Below are positions 53,488-64,000 of a DNA stretch of 64,000 nt, one piece after another. The position numbers were made by a program, and so were the translations under genes. Below the pieces are notes generated by a model, which made no database searches, was not told where the DNA came from, and saw only the letters and a program-made list of their open reading frames with translations. The number at the start of each line of letters is the position of its first letter. The stretch's first letter is position 1. This stretch comes from Ampullaceana balthica (Eukaryota > Mollusca > Gastropoda > Lymnaeidae), in contig CALYLW010000424.1 in NCBI GenBank assembly GCA_944989445.1, positions 1 to 64,000 on the forward strand, read 5' to 3'.

Positions 53488-53764
53488 TATTAGGAAAAAA
53501 CTCTTTTGGGCTCCCGGATCCCCATGAGAGTGAATTTTGGAGATTTAATGAAAAGTCTGTTATATATAGCTCATATAAGGAAAAATCTATTTTTGGGCCT
53601 ACGTCCCCCCGTGAAAGATAATTTTATATTTTATCCGCCTTTTGCCATCGCGGGACGGTACTCAACAACTTCTCAAAGTTTCATGCTTCTACCTACACGG
53701 GAAGTTTTAGAATTAGTGATGAGTCTGTTTTATATAAGAAAAAAAAACTACATTTGGTTCCCTG

Positions 53765-53957
53765 CCAATGTTCCCTCTAAGTTTCGTTAGTTCGTGTGCT
53801 TCTAGAAAAAAAATAGTTTGCAAAGTTGCGCACCCTCCATTTTGCGTGTAATATTTTACAAAATTTGCTGCGTGATAATTCTAAACTGCTGCGCGGCGTG
53901 AGTCAGATATCTGCGCGGCAGCGCAACCACGCAGCATAAAGGGAACATTGGTCCCAC
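53765..53957. mobile_element. Short MITE with CAATGTTCCCT ends
   Basis: Inverted ends CCAATGTTCCCTCTAAG and CATAAAGGGAACATTGG around a GC-rich centre with CTGCGCGGC-type motifs. About 190 bp, non-coding, hAT-like, inserted in the satellite array. Confidence 0.75.
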
Positions 53958-54290
53958 CCCTCCCCACCCCGAGGAGTGATAAATTAAATATTATTTTTGC
54001 CTGTTACCAACGCAGGAGTGTACTAAACAACTTCCTAAAGTTTCATGCTTCTACCTACACGGGAAGATGGAACATTAGTGTTGATTCGGCTTCATATAAC
54101 CCATATTAGGAAAAAAAGTTTTTGGGCCCCCGGCCCCCCATGAGTGTGAATTTTAAAATTCTTTGTCACCAATTATCGTTGCGAGATGGTACTCAACAAC
54201 TTCCCAAAGTTTCATGCTTCTACCTACACGGGATTGTGGAGAATTAGTGATGTGTGAGTGAGTCGGGGCTTTGCCTTTTTTAGTATAAAA

Positions 54291-56074
54291 ATAGTATAGA
54301 TTATTTTTTGCAAGGAAAGTAACGTGCTTGACTTGACGCTCAGTTGCTGCCACACCGCAGATGCACATAAATCTTTTCAATGAATTCTGAGTAATGCGAG
54401 GGGTGAGCTATTAATTGGTGTTGGTTGTAAGGAAGAAAATGAATATGTAATCATCAAAGAAAGGCACAGATCTACTGAATGTTTATTAAAAAAAACTTTA
54501 TTTATTAAAAAAACATAATAACATTAATAAACAAAAATAAATTAACTGAGTTGCAATCGCGCTTGGTAGAAATAGGAAACAAACAATATATAAGAAATGT
54601 CCATAGATAAAAAATATTAAGTAAAGTCCAAATAATTTCAAATAAATTTAAACATCAGATTGATTTATTCGACCAACCATATTTGTAAACTTAATTTTGA
54701 TTTGTATGAAATTTAATATCTTTAATGTTGAATTGACTCCACGCTAGAACTAACTGTAATTTAATTTGAAATCGCATCGACATTTTATACATATTTTAAT
54801 TCAAGAAATTACGTGGCATGTTTCATGGAGTTAAGGAAATGCCGTCCCACACAGAGCTGTTTCTAGGGCTGGGGAAGATGGTGTAGAAACGGTGGGGTTA
54901 ATGACATGATGTCATACGCAATACGTAATGCAGGAAATTACATTTTATGTTAAGCCTATATCATGATTTCGAAAATAGAGACTGCATTTATTACGTCTAT
55001 TTTAGTCGATTTCGGACATCAAATGAAAGTAATGACGTCACACTTAGCGCCAAACAATAAATGTATTAATTTACAAACACACTGCACGGAGCTCTCAAAA
55101 CTTATAAATAAACACACCTTGACGGCCTTATTAGATGAAAATGTCAGCAAATACGGGAATAAATTTTGTTCCAATATTTTTTGAAGTTTTCAGTACGGAA
55201 ATAATTTTAAAAATAAATAATAAATAAATTTGTTAATCGGTTTCGGAAATTCAAAACCGATAATCGGATTTCCGATTATAATTATCGTTTAACATCCTTA
55301 ATTGTAATCAACAAAAGAGGTATTAAAAGTAATTACAAAAATATATCCTACCAACCTTCATCCATGTTTAATCCATGCAATGGTTTCATTTTCAGATTGT
55401 TTTTTTTTCTAATGCCAAGAAAGCAACACTAAGAGGGATTTCCGATATTACGTATTAAATCCGAGCACGTCATATTTTGCTCAATCTATCCAAGGGCAGA
55501 CTTTTAAAGTTAATGTATGAATCTTCACATCAACTCCTCCAAATATAAATATGATTTTTTAAAACTAATTAAAAAGTAGGAAAATAAAACAATGTTAAAT
55601 TGCATACCAGTTTTTCCCTCTGCCCGTTCTGTGGACTAAACATTAAAGACACTCGTTTAAATAATGTGAACACATCTAAACGATTTGGTTTCCATAATCG
55701 TAAAATAATTTTTTTTAAATGTATCAAATTGTAACTTGTTATGTATCGCTATTACAATTAAACGCTCTATAGTCTATTTAAATTTAATGTAAATGTTAAA
55801 ATGTAAAATACAAGGTGAATTTTATTTGAATTGTGTGTAAAAAAAGTCAATTTCATATCAATTTAATTAATATATACTATATACCCCTTATTGCAATTAC
55901 TATAAGAATCCCTTTTTTATTAAAAAAAAATAATTGACTAAATATATAATACAAAATCAGTTGAGGTATATAACATAATTTATGGATATCGTGATAATTC
56001 ATTGTTTAAAATGAAACAACCTAAACACTCGACGATTTCTATGAAATGAAACAAGTAATAAAAACAGAAATCAG
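54291..56074. other. AT-rich intergenic DNA
   Basis: No gene. A palindromic stretch at about 55230-55300 (AACCGATAATCGGATTTCCG followed by ATTATAATTATCG) looks like the end of a MITE. The frame at 54963-55184 has no family resemblance. Confidence 0.45.
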
Positions 56075-56768
56075 TATTTAAACGCAATTTCAAACTAAGA
56101 ATTTCTGTTATTTTCATTCAAGGGACATCATTCTAGATTACATTAAAAGACATTTTAAATCAATATTTCTGAAATTAAAAAGACGATAAAAAAATTGCTA
56201 TTAATCGCTCACTGTCGCACATCTTCTCTATGACGTCATATCCCATCACGCTACGTCACACCAAGAATGTGTCAATATAATGTGCAACGCGCAACAGTCT
56301 AATATTAGCATTCACTAAGCGGGAAAAACCCATTAACTATAATCCTAAGTAACGTAAAAAGCAATTTTAAATCAATTCTGCAAACAAACCAAACAATTAC
56401 TATCTAAAAATTGCTGCTACACTTACGGGAGTCGAACGATGAGAGATTTTTCAAAAATTCATTCTTCAACATTGTTCTAAAATATTATTAGCTATCGTAT
56501 TGCGTTTGTTTCAATCCGATAGATGTTGTGGTTGGCGAGAAATTGACAAAATACTGATATTTGCTGTTTTTTTAAACAGAAAACCCAGTAAACCTTTTCA
56601 GTATTTTGTTTTTGCCCGTGCTCATCCATGGGACCTCCTTAACATATTTTCAAAAGACCCGAACCCCTATCTGGTATGGTTCAGGAGGAGTTGCATGATC
56701 AAGCTCCAACATACAGCACAGACATTTCAAATATATAAACGCATTTTTCCCATGGGGAAATTGCGTTA
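56075..56768. mobile_element. MITE-like repeat, copy 2
   Basis: Begins TTTAAACGCAATTTC and ends near TAAACGCATTTTTCCCATGG, with GGGGAAATTGCG at the edge. It is collinear with 30170-30765 and has an extra about 90-bp segment (CGCACATCTTCTCTATGACG). Confidence 0.65.
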
Positions 56769-57353
56769 AAGATCTTGAGCGCGTCTTATGGACAACATAT
56801 TAAGAACTCAATCAAATTTGAAGAAATATGAAAATAATAATTTTTTGCCCCATAAACATGTTCGAACAGACATCAAAGATATCATAGAAAATTAACGTTT
56901 AATTCAAGCTTGCATTCAGGCCCCTGTTGACATCGTTTACATCGATCATTTTAAAGTAGTTTGTCTTTCCACTGTGAGTGACACTGAATCATCTAATAAT
57001 ATTATTTTCTTTAAAACGTATCTTACACACTTAGTGCAACTTATTTTTTTAATGTTTCAAATTTTTAGAAGCTAATTAACAATGAGGGGGAAAACTTTTT
57101 GCGATTCAAGAATAAGTAAAATATAAATAGTAATAAAATATCAAATTTTATATAAACATGTATTAATATGTAAATCTCTTTTATGGGAGATTATAATTCC
57201 GGAATTTAAAAAAAAAGAACTTTTTAAAAACGTTATTAACGTTATTTATAGATCTCTATTTGAAGTTTGAGTTGACCTGGCTTCTACGGTAGCTGTTTGG
57301 GAGATCTCGATGTTTTCCCTCTTTTTGAATTACAACAATGTTTGCGCTCAGCT
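56769..57353. other. AT-rich intergenic DNA, nothing recognised
   Basis: No coding or repeat feature supported. Confidence 0.5.
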
Positions 57354-57515
57354 AAGCTCCAAGCAGGGCACACGTGCACATGGCCCACTTCCTCTAAATG
57401 ATATTCAATAGCGTGGACAATGCTATCGTGCTAAGATTGTTTTTCCATTATTTACTTTGTCTTGTCCTGATGTCTTGGTGGCTTTGCACTTACTGATCGC
57501 CGTTTGCAATTAAGT
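57354..57515. repeat. Dispersed repeat, copy 2 of two
   Basis: Same family as 42490-42657: AGCTCCAAGCAGGGCACACG, ATGATATTCAATAGCGTGGA and GGTGGCTTTGCACTTAC. Confidence 0.65.
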
Positions 57516-57879
57516 CATCGTAAAAGGTGCGGCCCCACTTCTGAGTCTTTCCTCCATGTCTCCTGAGATGGTTTATGTCAAGGGTCTGACTTGTCTGCCT
57601 CTTTTTTACGCTCACCGTTGCAAAATGCCTGTTAAGAATTCGGCACACTTGTATCTGTGGCTACGGGGCCTGTAATCGTTTGCAAGGGGCTTGGATTTTT
57701 CGTTTTCCCCCATACCAGAAATAGAGTCAATCAGTTGTCATACCCTTCTGCAATCTGCCAGGTTAAGTTTTCCGCATGAACCAACCAACTCTTCCTTCTT
57801 TGCCTTCAACGTTTACTCGTGTACTTCGACTGTTAGTTTGTTCTAGGCGGCTCAAGCTGCCACCATTTTAAGTTAATCT

Positions 57880-58130
57880 TAACAAACCTTTTCCGTGCCT
57901 TCTTCCGTTCACAGACAAGCTTTCTGTTCCAGCACGGTCTGAACTTGCAGTGTTTGCAAATTTTTGCTATGGCCGTCCTCGCCATATAAAAAATTAACAC
58001 TCACGAGGTCATTGTAGGCATTCTCAATAGCCTTAGGATTCTCTGGGTTCTCAGATAAACCCGCGAGCGTGCCTTCGATACCTTCACGGAATTTCCTCCA
58101 GCCGGCTTTGCGAACAACCAATGTCTCCTT
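57880..58130 (-). pseudogene. Possible LINE linker fragment
   Basis: A 70-codon minus frame, KAGWRKFREGIEGTLAGL...NAYNDLVSVNFLYG, followed by KLVCERKKARKRF-like sequence in another frame. The pattern is reminiscent of the segment between endonuclease and RT in LINEs, but no diagnostic motif is present. Confidence 0.35.
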
Positions 58131-58234
58131 GCGAAACGTGCCTTCACCAACTCAATATCTTTAATTATTAGGATGGGTCTAAGGTCGCTTCCGGCAATAC
58201 TCTTCAGCCCGTCTTCGCCACTAGCTCAGCTGAG

Positions 58235-58545
58235 ACTAGGGTGATATCTTCTTGTCTTGTCTTATCTATACAGACGCTCCTTCTATACAGAAGATTAATG
58301 CGTCCACAGACCATGCCGGTGTGTTGGCAAGTGATGCAGCGTTCACAGGCCACGGCTATAAGGGTCCACGCATTACCCAGCCACCTTTATTTCCCTAACT
58401 AGTGTTAGGTACCCATTCGGAGCTGGGTGAACTCAGGGACGCCCTAGGCTTCAGGAACAAATCCTTGCCTTCACATGAATTCGAACCCGTGGATTATAGA
58501 TCTGGGCGCGAGTGTGCACTGTTGCCGGTATGCAATAATGTTTGG
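58235..58545 (-). mobile_element. tRNA-derived SINE with LINE-type tail
   Basis: On the minus strand a tRNA-like head (CGGCAACAGTGCACACTCG, then B box GGTTCGAATTC at 58487-58477) is followed by a central part with CACCCAGCTCCGAATGGGTA. The tail, AATCTTCTGTATAGAAGGAG plus GATAAGACAAG, matches the 3' UTR and (GATAA)n of the LINE copies at 10370, 26270 and 63715. Confidence 0.7.
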
Positions 58546-58609
58546 CCACTATTCTTTTCCTACAACCTTATTAAGCTAGTAGAGAGTTTGAAGCTATAAT
58601 TATACAAAT

Positions 58610-59220
58610 GTATTAATGCTGCGGCAATTAACGATTATTTTATCGATTAATCTTTGAAACGTTTATCGATTAAATATCGATTGAAATAATTGTAATTGAT
58701 ACAAATTTGATAACAATTTAAGTACCCGGTAAATATTTATAATATTTTTTTAAAATTTATTAAAACATATTTAAATTTTATTAACAATTTATATATATAT
58801 TTTTAACGTACAAACTTCTCCCGCCTATTATTATAATTTGTTAAATTTATGTAGACGTGGACTGAATAAAATAAAATTTACTTAAAAATATTATTTTTAA
58901 AAAATAATGTCAATTACCTGTTTTTGTTACTTCCCTTGAGATGTTCATTTTAATGACGTCATAATTTTAAATTTTTGGCTTTAATCGAAATTAACGATTA
59001 ATTGATGAAATTAATAGTTAATTTTAATGACGTCATAATTTTAATTTTTTTGCTTTAATCGAAATTAACGATTAATTGATGAAATTTATAGTTAATTTTA
59101 ATGACGTCATAATTTTAAATTTTTGGCTTTAATCGAAATTAACGATTAATTGATGAAATTAATAGTTTATTTTTCAAAAGTTAAAGATTAAATTTAAATT
59201 AATTGTTAGCAACCCTAATA
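58610..59220 (-). repeat. AT-rich MITE-like repeat, copy 2
   Basis: Inverse copy of the 38276-38710 family, its edge reading (complement) TTAGGGTTGCTAACAATTAA. It contains a 74-bp tandem triplication. Confidence 0.65.
58951..59172. repeat. 74-bp tandem triplication containing TGACGTCA
   Basis: Units start at 58951, 59025 and 59099 with TAATGACGTCATAATTTT and continue GCTTTAATCGAAATTAACGA. The copies are nearly identical. Confidence 0.9.
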
Positions 59221-61792
59221 TATATATATACGAGCACAATGCCCGTGCTATGCTACGGGGTACGATGAAAATAACTTTATTTGGTTTTGAGTCACAAATT
59301 CCCCGTAAAAATGAGTGTAAAAGCATCAGGAAATTAGGGTAGTGATAAAGTAAACCCCTTCTTTATAAAAATCACGATATGTGAGTCCAGATAATAGAGA
59401 GTATGATGAATTTAAATATTACCATCCAATTTTTGTTTTTCTTCTTTAATAACGCTTGCTTTTCTCTTTATACTCTACCAGAATAACAAAGGTCCTGAAC
59501 AGGGGCAAGGCACAATTTCTTTTCACATGAATCAAAAAATGAAAACAATATCTTTCCATATGATTCTTTTGGTTCTAGGAAAAGCTCTCCAGAACACCCA
59601 TTCCATTTTATAGTCTAAGCATGAAATTAGTTTAAGACGAATAGGATATTTTTTAACCAGATAATATTTATAGGAATATGTATGCCTAGTGGAGAGTGGA
59701 AAATAGGTCCTATTGGTTTTAAAAAACACATTTTCTTTTCACGTGAATAATAACATAAAAACACATTTTTTTCCTTTGTTAAAATTCTGAGCGATTGATT
59801 TTCTAATAAATTATGTCATTTTAAGTGACTTCCCACTCTTTTCTTCTAGAAATAACAAATAAATAAACTGGCAGGTTCCACAATAACGGATTATTTTTCT
59901 TTGTATTTTTATTTAAGCTTTTTTTTCATTGTAGCTTTTTTTAGCTTGTAAAATGACATTTATTTTTTCGCCAGAACACGCACTTTTTGAAGCTAGAACC
60001 TATATATAAGTCGTAATACCCGCGTTATGTCTTTACACTAAATATATGTACAATGTAAACCTTAAAGAACAGTACAGTTTATATCCGATGTGTGTGCCAC
60101 GCAACCACATTGTTCTAGAAATCTAACTATTTTTAAATGAATGTTTTAGGTTTCGTGAGCTATTAAATACCTTTCTTAGTATTACTTTTTTCATTGCAAA
60201 AGCTCTCCAAAACATTATTTCTACTTCAAGACTAAGTATGACCTTAGTCAAACGAATATGATATTTTATTTAATGAGCCATATATTATTTATGTGAATAT
60301 TGAAGCTTAAGTAATGTGTATATGGGGTTTATTTGTTTTATAGAAACATTTTAATCGCAAGGTTTGATCTTAAACTTTACCCTGCTGGTTTAGTTTAATT
60401 TATGCAAAAAAGTATAAAAACAGTTGCTAAGCTATAGTGTTTATGCCACCCAGGGTTTGACGATATTAATGACTCCTACCCCGACCAATAAAAGGTACCT
60501 TTCAAAAGGTCAGAAAGCTGCCACTCAATATAAAAATAACTGTTCAACTTATTACCCACATTCTTAGGTCCGTGCATATAACTCATATATAAAATCTTTT
60601 TTCGTCTTTAACAGTAAAGATATTTTTCAATTCATCTATTTCTTTGGGGCAGTTTATGGATCAATCGTACCAGAAAAAAATCACGTAAACCATTAAAGCA
60701 CCGAAAGAAAATAAATCTCCATCTAAAAAACATTGGCATTGCCTTTGATCACTAAAATTCCGTTCCCTGTACATTATTTTATTTATAAATTTAATTTACC
60801 CATCACGTTTAGCTTAAATTATTCAAAAAGAATATTAACAGTGGCTAAGCTATAGTGTAAGGTTGGTATCTGGTTTTACTCATGTGCCTTCTATCTCTAA
60901 TGCATAGAAAAAATTATTAGTATTTGATTATTTATAGCAATCTTTTTAAATGTCAAATACATAAACTAAATTTAAGCATATATAAGGATATAACTAAAAA
61001 GTGGTAAAATGATACTGTGTATTTTATAATAAAGAAAATAATAGTATATAAATATTGTTAAAATATTACACTTAAGAAAACTGTGACTATGGTTTGTAAA
61101 CCAAACGTAAGGTAGATTAACGTTTATCATAAATGTAGACATCTGGAGAAATTTCAAAGCAAATCTATTTTTCGAACGGCTGGATTAAATACAAATACAT
61201 GAAGAAAACATTTTAAAGATGTAATTATTAATTATTTAATTTAAAAAAAAAGATATACGTAGTCTTGTTAGATGCGCAACAAATAAACCGTTCCATCACA
61301 TTTAGTTGACAACAAAAACAAAAAGAAAGAACACACACACACTCACTGATTCACACACAACAGAAAAAAAAAGAAAACAAATACACTCACTGATTCACAC
61401 ACGTGCATGCGCATACTTATACACACATACAATGGGATATTAACATAAAAAATCACATTATAATAACCATTGCTCTTTTTACATTGTTTCCTTTTTACAA
61501 ATTAATATGATTTAAGTATACACACATACAGCGGGATATTAACATAAAAATCACACTAAAATTACCACGGCTCTTTTTACTTTGTTTCCTTTTTACAAAT
61601 TAATATGAGCTCAAACTAATACGTTAATTCACAATATTTTATGGCGAGAAACGCCTTCTTGTTAATCTCGAGACCAAAATGTTTATTATTTTATGTCGCA
61701 ATTTTCAATAATTTATTTTATTATCGGGAGTTACCCCGCATAGGGGCTTCACACTGACTGACTGACTTACTGACTGACGGACGCGCTTAGGC
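59221..61792. other. AT-rich region with dispersed repeat pieces
   Basis: No gene. 60362-60478 matches 5816-5934 inverted, and 60805-60885 repeats part of it (GTGGCTAAGCTATAGTGT). 61321-61410 is CA-rich. The left border (GAGCACAATGCCCGTGCTAT) can form a hairpin and might be a Helitron-like end, but no CTRR end is present. Confidence 0.45.
61418..61612. repeat. ~97-bp tandem duplication
   Basis: Two copies starting TATACACACATACA(A/G) at about 61418 and 61515, both with GGGATATTAACATAAAAA and TTTCCTTTTTACAAATTAAT. Confidence 0.85.
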
Positions 61793-61923
61793 CAGTGGCG
61801 GATTTAGCTATAGGGCAGGGGTGGCGGCTTGCGTGCCCCTGTTGGGTCTAAAATGGCGCCCCCTAAAGCCCTAAAGACGCCCTCGATGAACACTAAAAAG
61901 GTGTCACTAGAGCAGAAAAAAGA

Positions 61924-63690
61924 TTGCTAAACACGAAACTTCTAATCAACACCAAACTGCTTGCTAAATATCGTATTTCAAATGATGAAACTGTAATATC
62001 TGGCTTAAATCAATTACTCGCATCTGAATTATCGGCGACAATTGATAAAGAAGTTAAGTCTGCACAATTATTTTATTTAATTATTGATTCAACCATTGAT
62101 ATATCTAGAATTGATCATATGTCAGTTTCTTTACGTTAATTTTTTTTTAAATCAGGACATGTTGTGGAAAGATTTATAGGCTTTTATGGATAGCGAAGTC
62201 AATAGTGCGCTCGCCCCACAAGCTGAGGGGCGTGAGATCTAGCCCACGTTAAAGCCACAATAAAAATGGAATGACTAACGCTAAGAAAGTCCTCCGCTGA
62301 CCTGGAAGGGAGATGGGGCGCCCACCAAGGTCTACCAAGCCCCGCCCCTAGTAAGTTCTAATGGAAACATTAGGACCCCATACGACCACCGGTTATGGGA
62401 CTTTAAAAAAAAATGCTACCGCATTTGCTGAGAATATTTTAACGGAACTACAAAAGCGAAAGATTGATTTCACACTCTGTCGAGGACAGGCATACTCTGG
62501 ATTAAGAGTGGCCTTCAAACTCAAATAAAGAAACTTTCACCCAATTGTTGTGACCATGTTTTGAATTTGGCTACTATGGAAGCAGTGTCTGTAAACAGTG
62601 ATGTACAATTGTTTTTTGGCACAGCTTTAAGGTTGTATGCATTCCTTACGTCTAGTTTACCGCGTCTACATACTCATAAAGAATACCAGAAATCTCAAAA
62701 TGAATCAACAGTCTGAAACGACTTTCTGATACAAGATGTGCAAGCCGTAAGCATGCAGTTCATGCAGTTGTTGGCTATTATAGCCACACTGGATTCAGGG
62801 GAATCAACAGAATATAAAGGAAATGTCAGAGCAGAAGCTATGTGACTTTCTGTTTTAATAACAAAATATTCTTCTGTTTTTCTGATGCTATGTGTACATA
62901 AGTTATCTTCGTGTCATCAAACTACTTGCAACGCCTTTGCAAAATAATTGATCGATGTTGGAAGAAATAAGTTTGTTGAAATGAGAAGCGATGAAGCTTT
63001 TGAAATTCTGAATGTAGATGTCAAATCATTTATTAACGAAAATTGTTCCAAACTAGATGTTAAAACAGAATTTAAAGAAAAGCGAATAAGAATAGCAAAA
63101 AGAAAAGCATGGCAGGCGAACTTAGCAGAGATAAAATGGCTGATGATCCAACTACACTCTTTAAATCCGAAACGTACTTCACTATCATGGATACACTTGT
63201 AACACAAATAGATGATCGATTTAATGACTTTTGGAGCACAGTTACTTATTTCTATTGTATTGATCCATCACAAATGTCGGAAGAAAATAAAGATTATTTT
63301 CAAAGTGTATGCAAAATTTACAAACACAACATTAACCTTGAAGAAGCAATCGTAGAATATGATACCTTCAAAGATTTGTATGCTGTGATTTCGTTTATTA
63401 ATATCTAGTGAACTACAACTTAAAAAGGTTCAGATATTGTTGACTGAAAAACAAATGGCATCAGGTCTCCCTAATTTGTCAATACTTTATAAAATTTACT
63501 TTACTCTTCCTGTTAGCAGTGCTACTGCTGAAAGAAGTTTCAGTAGATTGAAACCTATCAAAAAAATTTTGCGCTCAACAATGACAAACAATCTGGATTG
63601 ACATTAATTCCAATTGAACGTGATCTAGCTGAGAACGTTGACTTTGAATCACAGATAAATCGTTTTGCTTCAATGAAATCCCGTAGATAG
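61924..63690 (+). pseudogene. ZMYM1-like hAT transposase, disrupted
   Basis: Pieces in order: LLAKYRISNDETVISGLNQL and SAQLFYLIIDSTIDISRIDH (61924-62139, with the DSTxD motif of the catalytic region), the SINE, KKLSPNCCDHVLNLA (about 62530), RIRIAKRKAWQANLAEI (62948-63202), FNDFWSTVTYFYCIDP (63109-63408), and the dimerisation region LPVSSATAERSFSRLKPIKK (about 63505-63570). Several stops and frame changes separate them. Confidence 0.8.
62186..62412 (+). mobile_element. tRNA-Val-like SINE, copy 3
   Basis: TGGATAGCGAAGTCAATAGT, CGCCCCACAAGCTGAGGGGC, GGGATCTAGCCCA-like (here GAGATCTAGCCCA), then GGTCTACCAAGCCCCGCCCC and a final A-run. It lacks the first few bases present in copy 1 and splits the hAT transposase. 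Confidence 0.8.
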
Positions 63691-63714
63691 CAATTTATTT
63701 AGGGCTCACGGCTC

Positions 63715-63835
63715 TTTATTATCTTATCTTATATTATCTTATCTGTTACAGACGCTCCTTCTATACAGAAGAATATTGCGTCCTATGCTTATCCATGGTT
63801 TGTGTTTAATCCTGGATTCTTGATAGAGTTTTAAA
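63715..63835 (-). mobile_element. LINE 3' end with (GATAA)n tail, copy 3
   Basis: The complement reads AAACACAAACCATGGATAAG, GGACGCAATATTCTTCTGTA and TAGAAGGAGCGTCTGTAACA, then GATAAGATAATATAAGATAA, matching the 3' UTR at 10330-10425. Confidence 0.8.
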
Positions 63836-64000
63836 TGTTTATTTAAGGAACTTAAAATCATTGTTTGTGTAAAGTTCATTGATTTTCCCAAAGTTTGATG
63901 CTCAAACTTCCAATGAAAAATTATTCTTTTAAATTCTGAAGTAAATTGATTAGTTTATTTATAAGTATAATATTATTAGCACTCTTTGTGTGTGTGTGTT
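63836..64000. other. Window end; (GT)n start
   Basis: AT-rich DNA ending in a GT run (63986-64000) that continues beyond the window. Confidence 0.6.

Larger units (their letters stand above)
52567..54290. repeat. Tandem array of ~170-bp repeats with later insertions
   Basis: Units carry GCTCATATTAGGAAAAAA, a GGGCCCCCGGCCCCC-type stretch with CATGAGTGTGAATTTT, CAACTTCCCAAAGTTTCATG and CTTCTACCTACACGGGAAGA. Copies begin near 52566, 53490, 53569, 53736 (interrupted), 54100, with partial units between. The Tigger derivative (52717-53487) and a MITE (53765-53957) split the array. Confidence 0.75.
61793..63705 (+). mobile_element. hAT transposon remnant (ZMYM1-like) with SINE insertion
   Basis: The left end CAGTGGCGGATTTAGCTATA is a hAT terminal repeat. 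Plus-strand transposase pieces run from 61924 to about 63690, interrupted by a SINE at 62186-62412 and stops. The right terminal repeat is not seen; a LINE 3' end (63715) lies directly after the last coding part and may have replaced it. Confidence 0.8.

Noticed and set aside
59221..59275. Possible Helitron 3' end with GC hairpin
   Set aside because: A hairpin is conceivable but there is no CTRR end and no matching 5' end to the right.

Overview
This is a eukaryotic, animal-type window: AT-rich, with spliced genes (GT-AG introns), low gene density and a very heavy load of transposon remnants. The repeat mix (tRNA-Val-like SINEs, hAT elements, Helitrons, Tigger, a KRBA2-like integrase transposon, a gag-only LTR element) together with two short Mind bomb-like ubiquitin ligase genes suggests a mollusc, most likely a gastropod. 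That assignment is inference; nothing here is species-diagnostic.

The only host genes I can support are two convergent paralogues of a short Mind bomb-type E3 ligase. Locus A (+, 13460-23612, eight exons seen) encodes MIB/HERC2 - ZZ - MIB/HERC2 - one MIB repeat - one RING, without ankyrin repeats. Every splice phase agrees and it reads through to a stop. Locus B (-, 41669-26636, nine exons seen) has the same domain order. Six corresponding exons have the same lengths (231, 113, 177, 134, 108 and 225/224 nt), but I see no shared intron sequence, so the duplication looks old. Locus B carries an in-frame stop inside a 24-bp coding minisatellite and a 1-nt deletion in its RING exon, so it is probably a pseudogene. 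In both loci the first visible exon starts at a splice acceptor in the middle of a codon, so the true 5' exon is not identified.

Layout. 1-739: 3' part of a Helitron with its helicase and terminal hairpin. 1241-1470: SINE. 2690-5653: broken non-LTR retrotransposon (-). 6229-7746: hAT remnant. 9552-12180: second hAT remnant interrupted by a LINE 3' end. 13460-23612: locus A, with a complete 2.77-kb hAT remnant in intron 2. 23.7-26.4 kb: AT-rich, repeats and a LINE 3' end. 26636-41669: locus B, whose introns hold a KRBA2-like integrase transposon, MITEs, satellite-like repeats and two non-autonomous Helitrons with both ends visible. 41.7-46 kb: repeats and a SINE. 45987-48065: hAT element with a perfect 8-bp target duplication. 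48122-52566: two gag-only LTR elements joined LTR to LTR. 52567-54290: about 170-bp tandem repeats invaded by a Tigger derivative and a MITE. 54.3-61.8 kb: AT-rich with MITEs, a LINE piece and a SINE. 61793-63705: a further hAT remnant with a SINE inside it.

The mobile elements form clear layers of nested insertion. None shows an intact transposase or reverse transcriptase here; the youngest visible event is the second gag-only LTR element, whose two LTRs are nearly identical.
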